DNA of 64,000 nt from an uncultured Lachnospiraceae bacterium (lineage in GTDB: Bacteria > Bacillota > Clostridia > Lachnospirales > Lachnospiraceae). Of the stretch, positions 62,972 to 64,000 are shown in pieces. Below the pieces are notes generated by a model. The model was not told the origin of the DNA. It did no database searches and worked only from the letters and a program-made list of their open reading frames with translations. Location of the stretch: assembly GCA_947172705.1 (NCBI GenBank), contig CAMWCA010000005.1:22952-86951 (forward strand). Direction: 5' to 3'. The translations under genes and the position numbers were made by a program. The first letter of the stretch is position 1, and each line of letters starts with the position of its first letter.

Positions 62972-64000
62972 GTGGAGAATAAAAAAAATAAATTAGTAGA
63001 AATATTAATTTGCATGTTAACCGTGCTATGCTCATGGGTCTTTTTTATTGTTTTTTTATATGCTGCAAATGTTAAAGAAGTGAGTATTGCTGAAACGGTA
63101 AGCTCTTTTATTATTTTTATAATATGTGCTTTTTTATCAGTTGCGTTGGGGTATATATTGTATCGGAAGGTCTGCGCTGCAAGTGTATTCAGTATCATCC
63201 TTGCAGTGCTGTTTACCAATTTTTCAATTATTTTAACTTTGATTCAAAAAGTATTTCCCCAGGTCAGGTACTGGCATTTGCTTTATATGGGTGTTATTTT
63301 AGCCATTTTGTTGGGAAGTTTAGCGAAGCGATATACATCCCAATTTTTATTGGCGGTAAAAGTAGTCTGCGTAGTTTATGTGGGGTTGATCGTGGTAAAT
63401 TTAGTCACAGCAACCCCTACTATTATTCGGAAAATGAACGTTGATATAAATGATAGTTCTGCGCAAGGAGAACTGGAGAATCAGGGCGGAGGAAGAGAAG
63501 GAACCAATATTTATTATTTGCTATGTGATGAATACGGCAGCTTTGACCAGCTTATGCAAGAATATGGGTATGAAAATGCAGAACTTCGAAATTGCCTTGT
63601 ACAGAATGGGTTTAATATTTCGGAGAATTCTTTTAATTATGCAACTGGAACGCATATCATATTATCGAATTTAATGTCTTTGGATTATGTTGCAGATGGC
63701 GACAGCACGGTAGTCGAACTGGATAATTACTGTAAAAATGGTGCATTGCACGGGATTTTAAGCGAAAATGGGTATACAAGCAGAGGGGTTGGCGAAACGG
63801 AATGGCTTGGGTTTGAGGGGACGATAGATTCCCAGGGAGGTGCACAAACGGCAGATGGAGAAAGTTTTGAGACAATTGCATTAAGAAATACTTTTTTATC
63901 TGTTGCTATTCAAAGTAATAATTCTGAGGCGGCTCAAAGAATTGTGGATTCATTAGATGATTTGATGAATATGCCGATTAACGCTAATTCAGCAGAATTT
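62972..64000 (+). CDS. Membrane sulfatase-superfamily transferase-like protein, 3'-partial, divergent paralogue
   Basis: A frame of 343 codons, open from a GTG at 62972 to the window edge. It is collinear, residue for residue, with the minus-strand protein at 61281-62693. It has the same N-terminal helices, the NVKEVSIAET segment, YYLLCDEYG with D186/E187, NGFNISENSFNYATGTH with T227, and GETEWLGFEGTIDSQGG. The C-terminal HHP and DHG motifs lie beyond the edge. GAGG lies 7 bp before the GTG, and a good promoter lies upstream. An A8 run sits in codons 3-6. Same predicted role as its paralogue; substrate may differ. Confidence 0.88.
   Translation, partial: MENKKNKLVEILICMLTVLCSWVFFIVFLYAANVKEVSIAETVSSFIIFIICAFLSVALGYILYRKVCAASVFSIILAVLFTNFSIILTLIQKVFPQVRYWHLLYMGVILAILLGSLAKRYTSQFLLAVKVVCVVYVGLIVVNLVTATPTIIRKMNVDINDSSAQGELENQGGGREGTNIYYLLCDEYGSFDQLMQEYGYENAELRNCLVQNGFNISENSFNYATGTHIILSNLMSLDYVADGDSTVVELDNYCKNGALHGILSENGYTSRGVGETEWLGFEGTIDSQGGAQTADGESFETIALRNTFLSVAIQSNNSEAAQRIVDSLDDLMNMPINANSAEF

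Overview
The window is one very long surface-glycan biosynthesis locus, open at both ends, with no tRNA, rRNA, insertion sequence or CRISPR array that I can see. Strong AGGAGG-type ribosome-binding sites, frequent GTG/TTG starts, moderate-to-low GC and the family mix (GT11, DUF5672, GT17, a GT26-GT4 fusion, DUF2142, acyltransferase-3 paralogues) suggest a Clostridia/Lachnospiraceae-type Firmicute, probably a gut commensal. That is an inference from gene content, not a database match. Nearly everything is on the plus strand up to 59.1 kb; a short minus-strand operon (62.7 to 59.2 kb) converges on it, and a last plus-strand gene runs off the right edge.

Region A (1-8.6 kb): a partial membrane protein, two tandem GT11 fucosyltransferase-like genes, a GT2, a PglK-like ABC flippase with its own promoter, a divergent GT11, a DUF5672 protein and a GT17-like transferase. 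Region B (8.6-21.3 kb): a Wzx/Wzy-type pathway with a polyprenyl-phosphate sugar transferase, GT4 and GT2 enzymes, a pyruvyl transferase, a Wzx flippase, a GH88/105-like hydrolase, another GT11 and two Wzy-like proteins. Region C (21.4-35.2 kb): an FdtB/FdtA-like pair for a dTDP-3-amino-3,6-dideoxyhexose, several glycosyltransferases, an SGNH protein, a TupA-like ATP-grasp enzyme, a hexapeptide acetyltransferase, a GT26-GT4 fusion and a third Wzy-like protein. Region D (35.2-42.5 kb): an unrecognised protein, a GtrB-like/GT-C pair, a second Wzx and a DUF2142 membrane protein. Region E (42.5-59.1 kb, AT-richer): two acyltransferase-3 genes, an aminotransferase/FkbM/acetyltransferase/SDR block, a split ABC polysaccharide exporter (Wzt ... 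Wzm), a GT2 with a tandem-repeat coiled coil, a double GT2, and an MBOAT/SGNH acylation pair. Region F (59.2-64 kb): a minus-strand operon (sulfatase-like transferase, a protein with a repeated 'GWA' domain, a third acyltransferase-3) and a divergent paralogue of the sulfatase-like gene.

How it fits together: glycosyltransferases assemble lipid-linked glycans; four distinct export routes (a PglK-like ABC flippase, two Wzx, and Wzm/Wzt) move them; Wzy-like and GT-C membrane proteins polymerise or decorate them outside; and a large set of acyl, pyruvyl, methyl and phospho-type transferases modifies them. The most striking signals are two long guanine tracts in two neighbouring, convergent acylation genes. 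G11 (57743-57753) puts an MBOAT gene out of frame, and G8 (60229-60236) leaves an acyltransferase-3 gene in frame. This looks like a slipped-strand phase-variation switch for glycan acylation. Next to it lie divergent sulfatase-like paralogues separated by overlapping perfect inverted repeats, and a variable-looking 42-bp repeat that encodes a coiled coil beside the exporter.
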